Below, piece after piece: positions 46,305-54,078 of a DNA stretch of 64,000 bases; position 1 is the stretch's first letter, and every line of letters begins with the position of its first letter. Source of the stretch: Campylobacter lari (GTDB lineage Bacteria > Campylobacterota > Campylobacteria > Campylobacterales > Campylobacteraceae); contig NZ_CP011372.1 of the NCBI RefSeq assembly GCF_001017575.1, forward strand, positions 62,001 to 126,000, given 5' to 3'. The notes beneath the pieces are model-generated. The model was not told the DNA's origin. It made no database searches and saw only the letters and a list, made by a program, of their open reading frames with translations. Made by a program: the position numbers and the translations under genes.

Positions 46305-47333
46305 ATGCAAAAGATTCATGAAAATATTTTAAATTGGTATAACGAAAATGGTAGAAAAAATCTTCCTTGGCGTATTTTGCATGATGAATATAAAAAATAC
46401 GCTAAAGCAGATGATTTGGAAAAATTAAAAAATATTGATATTGCTTATGCGGTTTATGTCAGTGAGATTATGCTTCAACAAACTCAGGTAAAAAGTGTTT
46501 TGCAAAATTATTATTTTCAGTTTTTAGCTAAATTTCCTTCTTTAAAAGTACTTTCTATGGCAAGTGAAGATGAGGTTTTAAAAGCTTGGCAAGGACTTGG
46601 GTATTATACTAGAGCTAGAAATATGCACAAATGTGCAAAAATATGTGTGCAAAAATTTAATGCAAAATTACCATTTGATATCAAAGAGCTTCAAAAGCTT
46701 CCTGGTATTGGGGAGTATACAGCCGGAGCTATAGCTTGTTTTGGCTTTTTGCAAGCTAAGTCTTTTGTGGATTCAAATATTAAAAGAGTTTTGAGTAGAT
46801 TTTACAGTTTGCAAAATCCAAACTCTAAACTTTTAACACAAAAAGCAAAAGAATTTTTAAACCATGATAATGCATTTGATCATAATCAAGCTTTACTAGA
46901 TATAGGGGCTTTGGTTTGCTTGCCTAAAAATGCAAAATGTGAAGTTTGCCCTTTAGTAAGCTTTTGTAGTGGAAAAAATGAATATGAAAAATTCAACCCA
47001 ACTAAAAAAAATCAATACGAAAATACCATTTTAAATATACTTATAGTACAAAAAAATGAGCAATTCTTGCTTGTTAAAAGTGTAGAAAAATTGTATTTTA
47101 ATATGTATAATTTTTTAGAATATAAAAACCAAAAAAATGCAAAATTTATAGGAGAATTTAAACATTCTTACACTAAATACAAAATCAATGCTAAGGTGTA
47201 TTTTTTAAAAGATGATGATTTTGAAGATTTAAAAGCAAAAGCATTTTCTTGTAAAGACTTAGAACATCTTGCTCTTTCAAAACTTTCTCTAAAAGCACTT
47301 GAACTTTTTAAAAAGAGTGATTATGCGATTTGA
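46305..47333 (+). CDS. mutY: A/G-specific adenine glycosylase
   Basis: Removes adenine mispaired with 8-oxoguanine. 342 residues from ATG 46305 (an in-frame ATG at 46218 adds an unlikely hydrophobic extension that crosses the -10 element). The helix-hairpin-helix LQKLPGIGEYTAGAI, catalytic Asp in FVDSNIKRV, and Fe-S ligands C-x6-C-x2-C-x5-C in VCLPKNAKCEVCPLVSFC are present. The C-terminal Nudix-like domain recognising oxoG is visible (LNILIVQKNEQFLLV). It overlaps the radical SAM gene by 11 bases. Confidence 0.95.
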   Translation: MQKIHENILNWYNENGRKNLPWRILHDEYKKYAKADDLEKLKNIDIAYAVYVSEIMLQQTQVKSVLQNYYFQFLAKFPSLKVLSMASEDEVLKAWQGLGYYTRARNMHKCAKICVQKFNAKLPFDIKELQKLPGIGEYTAGAIACFGFLQAKSFVDSNIKRVLSRFYSLQNPNSKLLTQKAKEFLNHDNAFDHNQALLDIGALVCLPKNAKCEVCPLVSFCSGKNEYEKFNPTKKNQYENTILNILIVQKNEQFLLVKSVEKLYFNMYNFLEYKNQKNAKFIGEFKHSYTKYKINAKVYFLKDDDFEDLKAKAFSCKDLEHLALSKLSLKALELFKKSDYAI

Positions 47334-48180
47334 GAAAATTTATATAGAATTAAGTGATATTTGTGGGTTAAAATGTGATTTTTGTCCTAGCCAAAAAGCC
47401 CAAAGAAAACAAATGAGCCTTGAAAACTTTGAAAAAATTTGTAAAAGCGTGCATAATCACGCTAAGCTTTTTACTTTTCATGTACTTGGAGATCCTTTAA
47501 GGATTTTAAATTTAAAAGAGTATTTAAAAATAGCTTTAAAATTTAATATGCAAATAGAGCTTACTACGAGTGGGTTTTATTTTAATGATGAGAAGATAAA
47601 GCTCATTTTAGACTCTAAAAACGTCCGACAAATCAATATTTCCTTGGGTGCTTTTTTATCTCAAAGTAAAATGAGCTTAAAAGAATACTTTGAGCCTATT
47701 TTGAAACTTATTTTTTTGCACTTAGAAAATAAAAATAATTCTTTTATCAACCTAAGACTATGGAATTTGGATAAAAATTTCAACCCACCTTTGGAAAATG
47801 AGAAAATTTATGATTTTTTAGAGCAAATTTTTAAAGTAAAAATTCAAAAGCAAAAAGCTAAAAATCGCTTGGAAAGGCATATTATCTTACACCAAGCTAG
47901 GCTTTTTAAATGGCCTTCTTTGAAAGATGAGGTTGTTAGAGAGAAGGGGTTTTGTCATGCTTTAAATGGGCAAATTGCTATTTTAAGTGATGGAACTTTA
48001 GTGCCTTGTTGTTTGGATACTAAAGGGGATATAAAACTAGGAAATTGTTTTGAAAAAGATTTTAATGAGCTTTTAAATTCGTCTTTATATATGGAATTAA
48101 AAGAAGGATTTAAGCAAGGAATTTTAAAAGCCGAGCTTTGCAAAAGGTGTGAGTTTTTAGAGGCTAAAAACCTAAATTAA
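47323..48180 (+). CDS. Radical SAM / SPASM-type protein of unknown function
   Basis: 285 residues from ATG 47323. The radical SAM cluster motif is CGLKCDFC (C-x3-C-x2-C) near residue 14. The C-terminal part has a SPASM-like set of Cys: FCHALNG, LVPCCLDTKGDIKLGNC and LCKRCEF, enough for an auxiliary Fe-S cluster. Such proteins modify peptides, cofactors or enzymes; no substrate peptide gene is seen beside it. It overlaps mutY and, in convergent orientation, the next envelope gene by 17 bases. Upstream ATG 47299 is possible but less likely. Confidence 0.82.
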   Translation: MRFEKIYIELSDICGLKCDFCPSQKAQRKQMSLENFEKICKSVHNHAKLFTFHVLGDPLRILNLKEYLKIALKFNMQIELTTSGFYFNDEKIKLILDSKNVRQINISLGAFLSQSKMSLKEYFEPILKLIFLHLENKNNSFINLRLWNLDKNFNPPLENEKIYDFLEQIFKVKIQKQKAKNRLERHIILHQARLFKWPSLKDEVVREKGFCHALNGQIAILSDGTLVPCCLDTKGDIKLGNCFEKDFNELLNSSLYMELKEGFKQGILKAELCKRCEFLEAKNLN

Positions 48181-49036
48181 CTCCACCTTCATTGTTGATT
48201 TGATAGTTTGCGTCTAAACCTTGCTCTGTTTCTTCTTCTTGATTGTCTTTAGAATGTTTAAAAATATCTTCTGTAATTTTTGTAGCAATGCCTCTAAGGG
48301 CTTTCTGCTTGCTTGAATTGCTTGTAGAGCTCATTTTAAACTCTAAGGTATTAGAGGCTTTGATTTGAGTTGTAGCAAATTCTATCAAACGATAATCAAT
48401 GTTAATATCATAAGTTTGAGTGCTAATTTCATTTTGTGTTTGTTTTATTTTAGGATTTAAAATGAGTAAAAAATCAGCACCTAAAACATTGTAAAGCTTA
48501 ATAAGCTCATCGTCGCTTGCATTTTTTATAAGTAAAGATTTTTCTTGATTATAAAGATCAAGATTTGCTCTATCTAAAATTCTAAATTTTTTACTTTGGA
48601 GCAAAACGCTTAAAAGTTCTTGTTCAAATTTAGCTGAGAGTTCATCTTTAACTTTGTTGATGATAATTAGCGAACTTTTATCCTCAAGGTTTTTTTCACT
48701 ATAGAGTTTTTTATAAATTACAACTTTTGCGTGAAATTCGTTTTGATTTGTTTGAGTTAAGGATTTAATATCATAGCTATTAAAAACCCCATTGCTAACA
48801 AAATCAATTTCTTCATCATAGCCTATATTGAAATTTCCATTAAAATTAAACTCAAATTTTTTAAGCTTGACTTGTTTTAAACCCTCCATTTTTCCTAGGG
48901 CTTCATTGATAGCATTTTTTATCGCTTCACTTCTTGTATTTCCAAAACCCTCGCCATAACTTTCTTTGTTTAAAGCACTTTGTGCTTGACAAAGACAGAC
49001 TAGGGTTAAAAAAAGAATTAGTAGTTTTTTTACCAT
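48164..49036 (-). CDS. Secreted CsgG-like protein
   Basis: 290 residues. Signal peptide MVKKLLILFLTLVCLCQAQS. The core has a CsgG/TolB-N-like pattern (LLSVLLQSKKFRILDRANLD, then LYNVLGADFLLILNPKI). The N-terminal segment EGFGNTRSEAIKNAINEALGKMEG resembles LPP20-type or LPS-assembly associated domains. It is last of three adjacent envelope genes and overlaps the LpoB-like gene by 7 bases. The role is unknown; outer-membrane or peptidoglycan regulation is plausible. Confidence 0.68.
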   Translation of the reverse strand: MVKKLLILFLTLVCLCQAQSALNKESYGEGFGNTRSEAIKNAINEALGKMEGLKQVKLKKFEFNFNGNFNIGYDEEIDFVSNGVFNSYDIKSLTQTNQNEFHAKVVIYKKLYSEKNLEDKSSLIIINKVKDELSAKFEQELLSVLLQSKKFRILDRANLDLYNQEKSLLIKNASDDELIKLYNVLGADFLLILNPKIKQTQNEISTQTYDINIDYRLIEFATTQIKASNTLEFKMSSTSNSSKQKALRGIATKITEDIFKHSKDNQEEETEQGLDANYQINNEGGVNLGF

Positions 49037-49650
49037 GTTACACTTTTGCCTTTGCCTGTTTTATTGATGATTTTTTCATCTTCCCAAAAGGCTAAGCCAC
49101 TAGTTAAATCCGTAAGAATTAAATGAAAAAAATATTCGGTTTGAATTTTGCCATTGTATAGTTTCACAGTATCTTGTCTGATTTTACCTGAAAGTGAGAA
49201 ATTTGGGGCTAAAAGTGTGCCTTTTTTAGCTATGGAGTTTTGATTAAATTCTTCATTGTCTCTTAAGTCTCTTACATCATGAGATAAGCTATCTTTTGCT
49301 CCACCTGCTGCTACAGCAGTTGTTAGTATAAATTTTCCAGATTTTCTTAATGCTATGGTAATTTTTGAAGTGAGTTTGTCTGTGTCTATTCTTTGTGGGG
49401 TGTCATTGATGATTTTTCCTATAGCAACAACTTTTCTATTGGAGCTATTTAAATTTGCAAAAGCAGGATCGCTGAGCAAACTTTGTATCATATCTTCAGC
49501 AGTTTTTTCAAAATCTTCTCTATCAAGTCCTAAAGTAAGTGCATCGCCTTGCACTTTTTGAGAAGCTTTGCCATCGGTATATTTTGGTTGTGAAGAGCAA
49601 GCACTGAAAACTAAAAGTGCAAAAATCATAAAAAATAAACTTTTTTTCAT
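49030..49650 (-). CDS. LpoB-like penicillin-binding protein activator lipoprotein
   Basis: 206 residues. A lipobox FSAC near residue 18 (MKKSLFFMIFALLVFSAC). The mature domain has VVAIGKIINDTPQRIDTDKL, then TSKITIALRKSGKFILTT and a late GLAFWEDEKIINKTGKGK, as in LpoB family outer-membrane lipoproteins that activate penicillin-binding protein 1b. It probably stimulates peptidoglycan synthesis from the outer membrane. It lies between a COG3014-like lipoprotein and the CsgG-like gene, an arrangement common in Gram-negative genomes. Confidence 0.85.
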   Translation of the reverse strand: MKKSLFFMIFALLVFSACSSQPKYTDGKASQKVQGDALTLGLDREDFEKTAEDMIQSLLSDPAFANLNSSNRKVVAIGKIINDTPQRIDTDKLTSKITIALRKSGKFILTTAVAAGGAKDSLSHDVRDLRDNEEFNQNSIAKKGTLLAPNFSLSGKIRQDTVKLYNGKIQTEYFFHLILTDLTSGLAFWEDEKIINKTGKGKSVTW

Positions 49651-49659
49651 TTTATCTCC

Positions 49660-51006
49660 TTATTGTTCTTTGATTTTATAAATAATATTTGAATTTGGCG
49701 CAAAAGATCTTATAAGCACAATATAATTTTTATCTTTTTCCAACGCATCTTCAAAAATCATTTTTTCTTTATCATCATAAATTTTAACTAAACCTTCATT
49801 TTTTAGCATTAAAATACTAGCACTTTTTGGTAAAGCTTGCCACATTCTAAGATCGGCTTTGTTGATTAAAGCAGTGCTAGCAGTGCTAATAAATGATAAA
49901 AAACCACTTGAATCATTATTAGCTATGGCTAAATTAATTGAAGTTTTAAGTGCGCTTGAGACTAGGGTTTTCATCACCATAGAAGGTAAAAGAGTTTTAA
50001 ACTCACTTGCTATAATATCATCAAAATAAATTAAATTTTGGGTTTTTTCATCTTGACTTTGCAAGAATTTATAAGAAGCATTTCTTGACTTTAAATAAGC
50101 AAAAGCTACGCTAATATTTGCAAGATTATCATTAAAAACAAATGGTAAAGTGAGATTAAATTCTTCTTTTGTAGCACTAAAACCATCTTCATAGATAATA
50201 AAAATATATTTTTGACTAGGGAAGGATGTTTTTAAATGAGTGAATTTTTCAAATACTTGAAATTGTTTTTGAAGTTGTTTGTTTTTCACATCGCTTAAGG
50301 CTACTTCTTTTAAAAGCTCATAAGCTTTAATATAATCTTTGTCAAAAAAGAAAAATAAGGCACTAAGATAGCTAGCATAGATATTAGTATAATTTTTATT
50401 TGCGTTAAATGCACTAAGAAGATTATCATATTGTTTATAGATAGGGCTTAAATTTTGTTGAAAACTCGCATATGTTTTTTTATCTTTTTGAAGTTCTTTT
50501 TGGTATTCTTCTTGGGCTTTTTGTATGTAATCATAAAAATATTCTTTCATTCTATCTTGTCTGTATAAAGCTCGGTTAAACTCTACTCTTGCATTTTTAA
50601 AATCACCCAAGCTCATATAATTTAAACCTTTGTAAGTATTTAGCATAATCCTTTCATAAAAATAACCTTGATAGTCATTGATGGTATCATTAAGTAAAAT
50701 TTCACTAAAATTTCTTGTGGCTTTTTGAAGCTCGTTTTGTAAATCTACATCGTATTTATAAGCTTCTTCTGCTTTATCAAAAAATGCATTGCTCTTTTCA
50801 TAATCTTTACAAACTCTTGCTAAAGAGGCTAAATTTAACCCTGTGTATATGGTGTCTTTATCTGCGTTTTTTAAAGCTAGGATATTTTCATCACATTGTT
50901 TATTTATAAAGGCTTTTTCATAGGATAAATTAATATTAGCATGATTTGAACAAGCGCTTAAAAAAAGTAAAACAAAAAGATAAAAACAAGAGTAAAAAAA
51001 CTTCAT
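49660..51006 (-). CDS. COG3014-like TPR lipoprotein
   Basis: 448 residues. Lipobox LSAC near residue 19. The N-terminal half is helical with TPR-like repeats (LNTYKGLNYMSLGDFKNARV). A middle region has FIIYEDGFSATKEEFNLTLP; the C-terminal part has IRSFAPNSNIIYKIK. COG3014 proteins commonly accompany LpoB, so a role in outer-membrane or wall maintenance is likely. It is first in the three-gene unit and its start faces the tRNA-Ser promoter region. Confidence 0.78.
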   Translation of the reverse strand: MKFFYSCFYLFVLLFLSACSNHANINLSYEKAFINKQCDENILALKNADKDTIYTGLNLASLARVCKDYEKSNAFFDKAEEAYKYDVDLQNELQKATRNFSEILLNDTINDYQGYFYERIMLNTYKGLNYMSLGDFKNARVEFNRALYRQDRMKEYFYDYIQKAQEEYQKELQKDKKTYASFQQNLSPIYKQYDNLLSAFNANKNYTNIYASYLSALFFFFDKDYIKAYELLKEVALSDVKNKQLQKQFQVFEKFTHLKTSFPSQKYIFIIYEDGFSATKEEFNLTLPFVFNDNLANISVAFAYLKSRNASYKFLQSQDEKTQNLIYFDDIIASEFKTLLPSMVMKTLVSSALKTSINLAIANNDSSGFLSFISTASTALINKADLRMWQALPKSASILMLKNEGLVKIYDDKEKMIFEDALEKDKNYIVLIRSFAPNSNIIYKIKEQ

Positions 51007-51043
51007 AAATTCCCTTTTTTAGTGTAAATTTAAAAAAATAAGT

Positions 51044-51049
51044 TATAAT
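51044..51049 (+). promoter_or_regulatory. -10 element of the tRNA-Ser gene
   Basis: TATAAT in AAGTTATAATTTTCG, 11 bases before the tRNA 5' end. The same AGTATAATTTT-like arrangement precedes the second tRNA. Confidence 0.7.
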
Positions 51050-51059
51050 TTTCGTTTTT

Positions 51060-51147
51060 AGAGAGGTGTCCGAGCGGTCGAAGGAGCACGCCTGGAACGC
51101 GTGTGTGGGGCAACTCACCGAGGGTTCGAATCCCTTCCTCTCTGCCA
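51060..51147 (+). tRNA. tRNA-Ser (GGA anticodon)
   Basis: An 88-base class II tRNA. Acceptor stem AGAGAGG / CCTCTCT, discriminator G and encoded CCA. The anticodon stem-loop CACGC-CTGGAAC-GCGTG has anticodon GGA at 51094-51096. A variable arm GTGTGGGGCAACTCACC-type stem follows, then the T arm GGGTTCGAATCCC. It reads UCC and UCU serine codons. The metalloprotease gene ends directly against its 3' end. Confidence 0.97.
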
Positions 51148-51798
51148 CTATGCGCTTTTGTTATACTGACTTCCTATGTAATCTTGTGATGTATTTTGTG
51201 TGTATGATTTTATAGCTTTGGAATTTGGATTTTCTTTTTCCTTATTCTTGTTTTCGCTTTTTTCATTTTGTGCTTTTAGCTCTTCTGCTTTTATTTTAGC
51301 TTGTTCGGTGCGCGCGTCATTTTGCATTTGTATAGCATTAGCTGCTACTTTATAATCTTGCGGACTAGGATCAGCTGGTGCCATAGCTGCAGCAATTACT
51401 TGCATAGCATTTGCTATAGTTTCTTCAGGAGTATTGCCTTTTTGTATTCTTATAGGCACTTCTCCTTCAACTGCATACATTTTATTATCAGGGCCTCTTG
51501 TATAGCCAAAACTTGCAGCCCCTGCTAAAGCTCCACCTGCTGCTTGATGGGCTGCCTCGTGAGCTCTTACTTCTCTGTCGATTTTTTCAAGTTCTCGTAC
51601 TTGTTTTACTTCCTCATTGCTTAAGTCTTTACCGTTGACTTTTTGAGTTTTTTTATCTTTTTCTTGATCGTTATCATTTTCTTTTGTTTGCTGTGGATTT
51701 TCTTTTTCTGAAATGTTTTCTTTAATTTGTTTTTTGTCTTCGTTTTGATAAGGATTTTGTGTGTAAAAGGTATTGCTATAACTTGAGTTAATTTGCAT
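51148..51798 (-). CDS. SprA-related putative metalloprotease
   Basis: 216 residues, no clear signal peptide. A Gln/Asn/Lys/Glu-rich, probably disordered N-terminus (residues 1-60) is followed by a conserved core: ELEKIDREVRAHEAAHQAAG, then GALAGAASFGYTRGPDNKMY and AVEGEVPIRIQKGNTPEETI. HEAAH is a zinc-protease-like HExxH motif. It matches the family labelled putative metalloprotease, CJM1_0395-type, in Campylobacter. The C-terminus is charged and disordered. The gene sits between two tRNAs. Substrates are unknown. Confidence 0.78.
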   Translation of the reverse strand: MQINSSYSNTFYTQNPYQNEDKKQIKENISEKENPQQTKENDNDQEKDKKTQKVNGKDLSNEEVKQVRELEKIDREVRAHEAAHQAAGGALAGAASFGYTRGPDNKMYAVEGEVPIRIQKGNTPEETIANAMQVIAAAMAPADPSPQDYKVAANAIQMQNDARTEQAKIKAEELKAQNEKSENKNKEKENPNSKAIKSYTQNTSQDYIGSQYNKSA

Positions 51799-51902
51799 TA
51801 AAATCCTTTTTTGATATAGTTTTATATTTGTAGCACAAAAAAGTTAAAAAATATATAAAAATTACAAAATAAGTATTTTATGAAATGTTAAGCAAAATAA
51901 AG

Positions 51903-51908
51903 TATAAT
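51903..51908 (+). promoter_or_regulatory. -10 element of the CAT tRNA gene
   Basis: TATAAT in AAGTATAATTTTAAC, 18 bases upstream of the tRNA 5' end. Confidence 0.65.
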
Positions 51909-51925
51909 TTTAACTTCTTTCTTAT

Positions 51926-52002
51926 GTCAGGGTAGCTCAGCTGGCTAGAGCGCTGGTCTCATAAGCCGGAGGTCGGGAGTTCAAGTCTCCCCCTTGACAC
52001 CA
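51926..52002 (+). tRNA. tRNA with CAT anticodon, probably elongator tRNA-Met
   Basis: A 77-base tRNA. Acceptor GTCAGGG / CCCTTGAC, discriminator A and encoded CCA (52000-52002). Anticodon loop CTCATAA, anticodon CAT at 51960-51962. The paired 1:72 position and lack of three G:C pairs at the base of the anticodon stem argue against the initiator. An isoleucine tRNA with lysidine-modified CAT cannot be excluded by eye. The ktrA stop begins at the next base. Confidence 0.88.
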
Positions 52003-52644
52003 TCAGTATTCATATCGGTTTAGTTCTTCTTGAGTTCCAAGTAGCATTAATATATCATTTAAATAGGCTGTAGCTTCTAAATTTGGCATAATACTCCAAG
52101 TATCGTGCTGTTTATGCGCAATAACTTTTAAATTTTGTCCGATAGATTGCAAAGTTTTTCCTGCTAAATTTTCATCCACTAAAAGTTTTGCCACTTTGAT
52201 GGTATTAGCTGAAAGATCTATGATTTCAAAATTAGGATTAGTAATAAGAATTTTAGCCAAACGCTTTGCAGATTCTTTTTCAGGATAGATAACCTTATTA
52301 ACCCCAAGTTTTGAAAGAATTTGTCCATGTGTAGAAGAATTTGCTTTAGCAATGATATTTTTTACCCCTATCTCTTTTAAGGCCATGAAAGTGAGTATGC
52401 TTGATTCTAAATTTTCACCTATGCTAAGTATGACAACATCGGCATTTGCATAGCCTGCTTCTTTTAAGGCTATAGTATGAGTAGAATCCAAAATATAAGC
52501 AAAATCTGCATGATCTTGTAATTCCTTAACAGCTTCTTCATCAATATCTGAAACAATAACTCTTTTACCCTGATCAATAAGTTCTTTTGCTAAAACAGAG
52601 CCAAACCTTCCAAGTCCTATAATACCATAAGTTTCTTTTTTCAT
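52003..52644 (-). CDS. ktrA: Potassium channel regulatory subunit KtrA/TrkA-type
   Basis: 213 residues. The N-terminal RCK Rossmann domain has YGIIGLGRFGSVLAKELIDQ with a nucleotide-binding GxGxxG; the C-terminal RCK_C follows from about residue 135. It is a cytosolic gating ring that controls KtrB by binding nucleotides. It overlaps ktrB by 4 bases. No signal or membrane segments. It is co-transcribed with ktrB on the minus strand and ends against the tRNA. Confidence 0.93.
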   Translation of the reverse strand: MKKETYGIIGLGRFGSVLAKELIDQGKRVIVSDIDEEAVKELQDHADFAYILDSTHTIALKEAGYANADVVILSIGENLESSILTFMALKEIGVKNIIAKANSSTHGQILSKLGVNKVIYPEKESAKRLAKILITNPNFEIIDLSANTIKVAKLLVDENLAGKTLQSIGQNLKVIAHKQHDTWSIMPNLEATAYLNDILMLLGTQEELNRYEY

Positions 52645-53984
52645 AATATGATTTTTCCTTTTGGATAATTTAAATATTTTTCTTTTTCTTTAAAAAATAT
52701 ACTAAATAAAAATGCAAGCACACCCACTCTACCACTAAGCATAAGTAAAATGATAATTAACTTACTTTCAGAATTAAAAAGCGCACTAAGTGATAAAGTT
52801 CCACCATCGCCCACTGAAACTCCTACTGTAGCAAAAGCTGAACTTGTTTCAAAAAGCAAAGGTAAAAAACTTTTATCATTCTCGATTAAAGATAAAAGTA
52901 ACACACAAGTGATGATATATACAATAGAACCTACCGCTATAATAAAAGCTTTATTAATAGTTTCTGTAGGAATTTCAAAGTTAAAAATTCTTGCATTGCT
53001 ATCTTTGATACTCCAATAAGCATAGATTAACAATACAGCAATAGTAGTTACCTTAATACCACCAGCTGTTCCACCAGGCGCACCACCTATAATCATAAAC
53101 AAAGATCCAAAAAATAAACTTGCATCTTTAAAGGTGCTAAGATCAAGAGTGTTAAACCCTGCCGTTCGGTAATTTACCGCTGTAAAATAAGCACTCATAA
53201 TTTTATCAAAAAGTGAAAATTCTCCTATGCTTTTTGGGTTATGGTATTCAAATAAAAAAACCACTAAGCTTGCAAAAATAATCAATATAATAGTAGAAGT
53301 TAAAACAAGTTTTGTGTGTAAGCTTAGGCTTGCAAAACGCTTTTTAGAAAAAAAGTATAATTCTAATAATACAAAATAACCCAAGCCTCCAATGATAATC
53401 AAAGAGGTGATAATAAAATTAATCCAAAAATCTTCTCTATAAGGCATTAAGCCACTTTCAAATATACTAAATCCTGCATTATTAAAAGCAGAAATGGAGT
53501 GAAAAATACTAGCCCATAGAGCCTCGCTTAAATTCATATCAAGCTTAAACCTTAGAAATAATAATACCGCACCTATAAGTTCAATAGCAAATACAAAAAA
53601 TAAAACCTTTTTTAAAAATCCTACAAGCCCATCAGCGCCAGGATAAATCAAGGATTCTCTTAAAAGATTTTTTTCTCCAAAACTCATTTTTTTACGCACT
53701 AAAATATATAAAGCCATAGCTATACTCATATAGCCTAAACCGCCTATTTGAATAAGTAATAAGATGACAAGTTGTCCATAAAAACTAAAATCCAATGAAG
53801 TGTTTAGTACAATAAGTCCTGTCATACTTACAGCTGAAGCGCTAGTGAAAAATGCGTCTAAAAAAGATATGGGCTTAGTATGCATAATGGGAAGCATAAG
53901 GATAAAAGTGCCAAAAAGTGCTACTAGAATATAACCTATAAATAATATTCTTATATTTTTTCTATCTAAGGATAATTTTGTCAT
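52641..53984 (-). CDS. ktrB: Potassium uptake protein KtrB (TrkH/KtrB family)
   Basis: 447 residues with eight or more membrane segments and four selectivity-filter-like P loops, for example FFTSASAVSMTGLIVLN, SAFNNAGFSIFE, YRTAGFNTLDLS and SSAFATVGVSVGDGG. It forms the ion-conducting subunit of a K+ (often Na+-dependent) system with KtrA. It contributes to osmotic and pH homeostasis. It overlaps ktrA by 4 bases. A 94-base AT-rich gap separates it from dcuA. Confidence 0.93.
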   Translation of the reverse strand: MTKLSLDRKNIRILFIGYILVALFGTFILMLPIMHTKPISFLDAFFTSASAVSMTGLIVLNTSLDFSFYGQLVILLLIQIGGLGYMSIAMALYILVRKKMSFGEKNLLRESLIYPGADGLVGFLKKVLFFVFAIELIGAVLLFLRFKLDMNLSEALWASIFHSISAFNNAGFSIFESGLMPYREDFWINFIITSLIIIGGLGYFVLLELYFFSKKRFASLSLHTKLVLTSTIILIIFASLVVFLFEYHNPKSIGEFSLFDKIMSAYFTAVNYRTAGFNTLDLSTFKDASLFFGSLFMIIGGAPGGTAGGIKVTTIAVLLIYAYWSIKDSNARIFNFEIPTETINKAFIIAVGSIVYIITCVLLLSLIENDKSFLPLLFETSSAFATVGVSVGDGGTLSLSALFNSESKLIIILLMLSGRVGVLAFLFSIFFKEKEKYLNYPKGKIIL

Positions 53985-54045
53985 ATTAATTCTTTGAAAT
54001 TAAAAAAACATTCTACTTAAAATTAGTTAATAAATAAAAGAAGAA

Positions 54046-54072
54046 AACTTCCCACTTTAAAAGTGGAAAGTT
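54046..54072 (-). terminator. Terminator after aspA-dcuA
   Basis: A nearly perfect 12-bp stem (one mismatch) AACTTTCCACTTT / AAAGTGGGAAGTT, read on the minus strand and followed by TTTTC, 6 bases after the dcuA stop. Confidence 0.8.
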
Positions 54073-54078
54073 AGAGTA

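Noticed and set aside
50936-51148. A 70-codon minus-strand frame beginning MAERKGFEPSVS across the tRNA-Ser gene
   Set aside because: It is the antisense of tRNA-Ser; this peptide start is a well-known false gene made by tRNA-Ser sequences. It also overlaps the lipoprotein gene start.
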